Shown one piece after another: positions 63,448 to 64,000 of a DNA stretch of 64,000 nt. The stretch comes from Holdemania massiliensis (GTDB lineage Bacteria > Bacillota_I > Bacilli_A > Erysipelotrichales > Erysipelotrichaceae), in the NCBI RefSeq assembly GCF_022440805.1, contig NZ_JAKNTK010000001.1:3968001-4032000 (forward strand), given 5' to 3'. Under the pieces are notes generated by a model. It was not told where the DNA came from and made no database searches. It was given only the letters and a program-made list of their open reading frames with translations. Within the stretch, counting starts at the first letter, position 1. Every line of letters begins with the position of its first letter. Both the position numbers and the translations under genes were made by a program.

Positions 63448-64000
63448 TTATTTCTGAGCTGCTGCGTTGGCGCCTGCGATTTTACCGAAAACCAAGGCAT
63501 CCGGTACAGCGTTGCCGCCGACACGGTTGGTTCCGTGAATTCCGCCGGTTACCTCACCCGCTGCATAGAAGCCAGGAATCGCTTCTCCAGCCGCATTCAG
63601 AACCTGAGCTTCCGTATTGATTTTTAAACCGCCCATCGTATGATGCACAGCCGGGGTATAGGAAGCGGCATAATACGGCGGATTATCCAGCCGTGCGCCC
63701 CAGGTAGAACGTCCGAATTCATCCTTCTGAGCATCAACGGCTTTCCCGTAATCTTCGATCGTCTTCTTCAGATTTTCGGCCGGAACGCCCATATTTTCAG
63801 CGAGTTCTTCGACGGTTTCACCCTTGAACAACATGCCCTGTTCAACCATGTAATCCAGTTTGTCCTGCGGAATCTGAACGCTGTCAATTTCAGTCTGATC
63901 GTTGATCACAAAGAACAGTTTATCCGTCTGATTCAAAGCACCCTGAGCCAGAACGTCACGGCGGTTATCCTCGTTGACATACCGCTGACCTTCTTTGTTG
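63448..64000 (-). CDS. Fumarate-reductase-type flavoprotein (5' end missing)
   Basis: Only the last ~183 residues are in the window; the frame is open to the right edge. It has the capping-domain end and the canonical catalytic motifs HHTMGGL and GGIHGTNRVGGN, then NAVPDALVFGKIAGANAAAQK. It is closest by eye to the 24945 protein (same QVLN..GEAI.G.YAAGEVTGGIHG stretch), so the two are likely paralogues with dicarboxylate-like substrates. The N-terminal signal and FMN domain are not visible. A tetR gene follows. Confidence 0.92.
   Translation of the reverse strand, partial: NKEGQRYVNEDNRRDVLAQGALNQTDKLFFVINDQTEIDSVQIPQDKLDYMVEQGMLFKGETVEELAENMGVPAENLKKTIEDYGKAVDAQKDEFGRSTWGARLDNPPYYAASYTPAVHHTMGGLKINTEAQVLNAAGEAIPGFYAAGEVTGGIHGTNRVGGNAVPDALVFGKIAGANAAAQK

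Noticed and set aside
1..64000. CRISPR arrays, tRNA, rRNA, prophage or intact insertion sequences
   Set aside because: No regularly spaced repeats, no tRNA/rRNA-like stretches, and no transposase, integrase or phage structural genes were seen on either strand.

Overview
The window looks like chromosomal DNA of an anaerobic Gram-positive (Bacillota) gut-type bacterium. The evidence is lipobox lipoproteins with short signal peptides, two T-box leaders, a PerR-type regulator with rubrerythrin, a flavodiiron protein, a YesN/YesM two-component pair, a tmk-holB-ricT-rsmI cluster, and no outer-membrane genes. GC is near 50% over most of the window. An Erysipelotrichia member such as Holdemania would fit, but that is inference. 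I see no rRNA, tRNA, CRISPR array, integrase or intact insertion sequence.

Layout. 0-9 kb: a partial XRE regulator, a small membrane protein, a marR-ftsH operon with a clear promoter and palindromic operator, two tandem paralogous membrane proteins, and a MacAB-type efflux operon. 9-15.5 kb: a PAS/GGDEF signalling protein, a MerR regulator divergent from a secreted flavoprotein reductase, and a DUF89 protein. 15.5-23.2 kb: a clearly AT-rich block with a decayed stretch and a PTS / GH1 / 2-hydroxyacid dehydrogenase / DRE-TIM aldolase operon divergent from a LysR regulator. 23-30 kb: an S10 peptidase, a second reductase with its MerR regulator, and metG behind a Met T-box. 30-39 kb: a lone prepilin-like protein, a small lipoprotein, a membrane-anchored choloylglycine-hydrolase-family enzyme, a T-box-controlled orphan peptide-binding lipoprotein, and a siderophore ABC importer with two iron-box-like operators. 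39-48 kb: a translationally coupled response regulator - histidine kinase - solute-binding protein - reductase operon, then another reductase and a TetR regulator. 48-54 kb: flavodiiron protein, cold-shock protein, perR-rubrerythrin operon, a flavin split-barrel lipoprotein and an AraC regulator. 54-64 kb: an AAA/DUF4143 ATPase coupled to a PD-(D/E)XK/DUF5655 protein, the rsmI-ricT-holB-tmk housekeeping cluster, an unknown lipoprotein, a TetR regulator and the end of a fifth reductase.

How it works together. The strongest theme is extracellular flavin-based reduction. Five fumarate-reductase-like flavoproteins lie in 64 kb. The four complete ones are lipoproteins with an FMN-attachment motif. 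Each of the five sits beside a regulator: MerR twice, with 19-bp-spacer promoters; a two-component system with its own binding protein; and TetR twice. Three keep the carboxylate-binding HTxGG and GGIHGxNRxGGN motifs of fumarate/urocanate-type reductases. Two have lost them and probably act on other acceptors. This suggests an organism that uses many external electron acceptors, each reductase under its own sensor.
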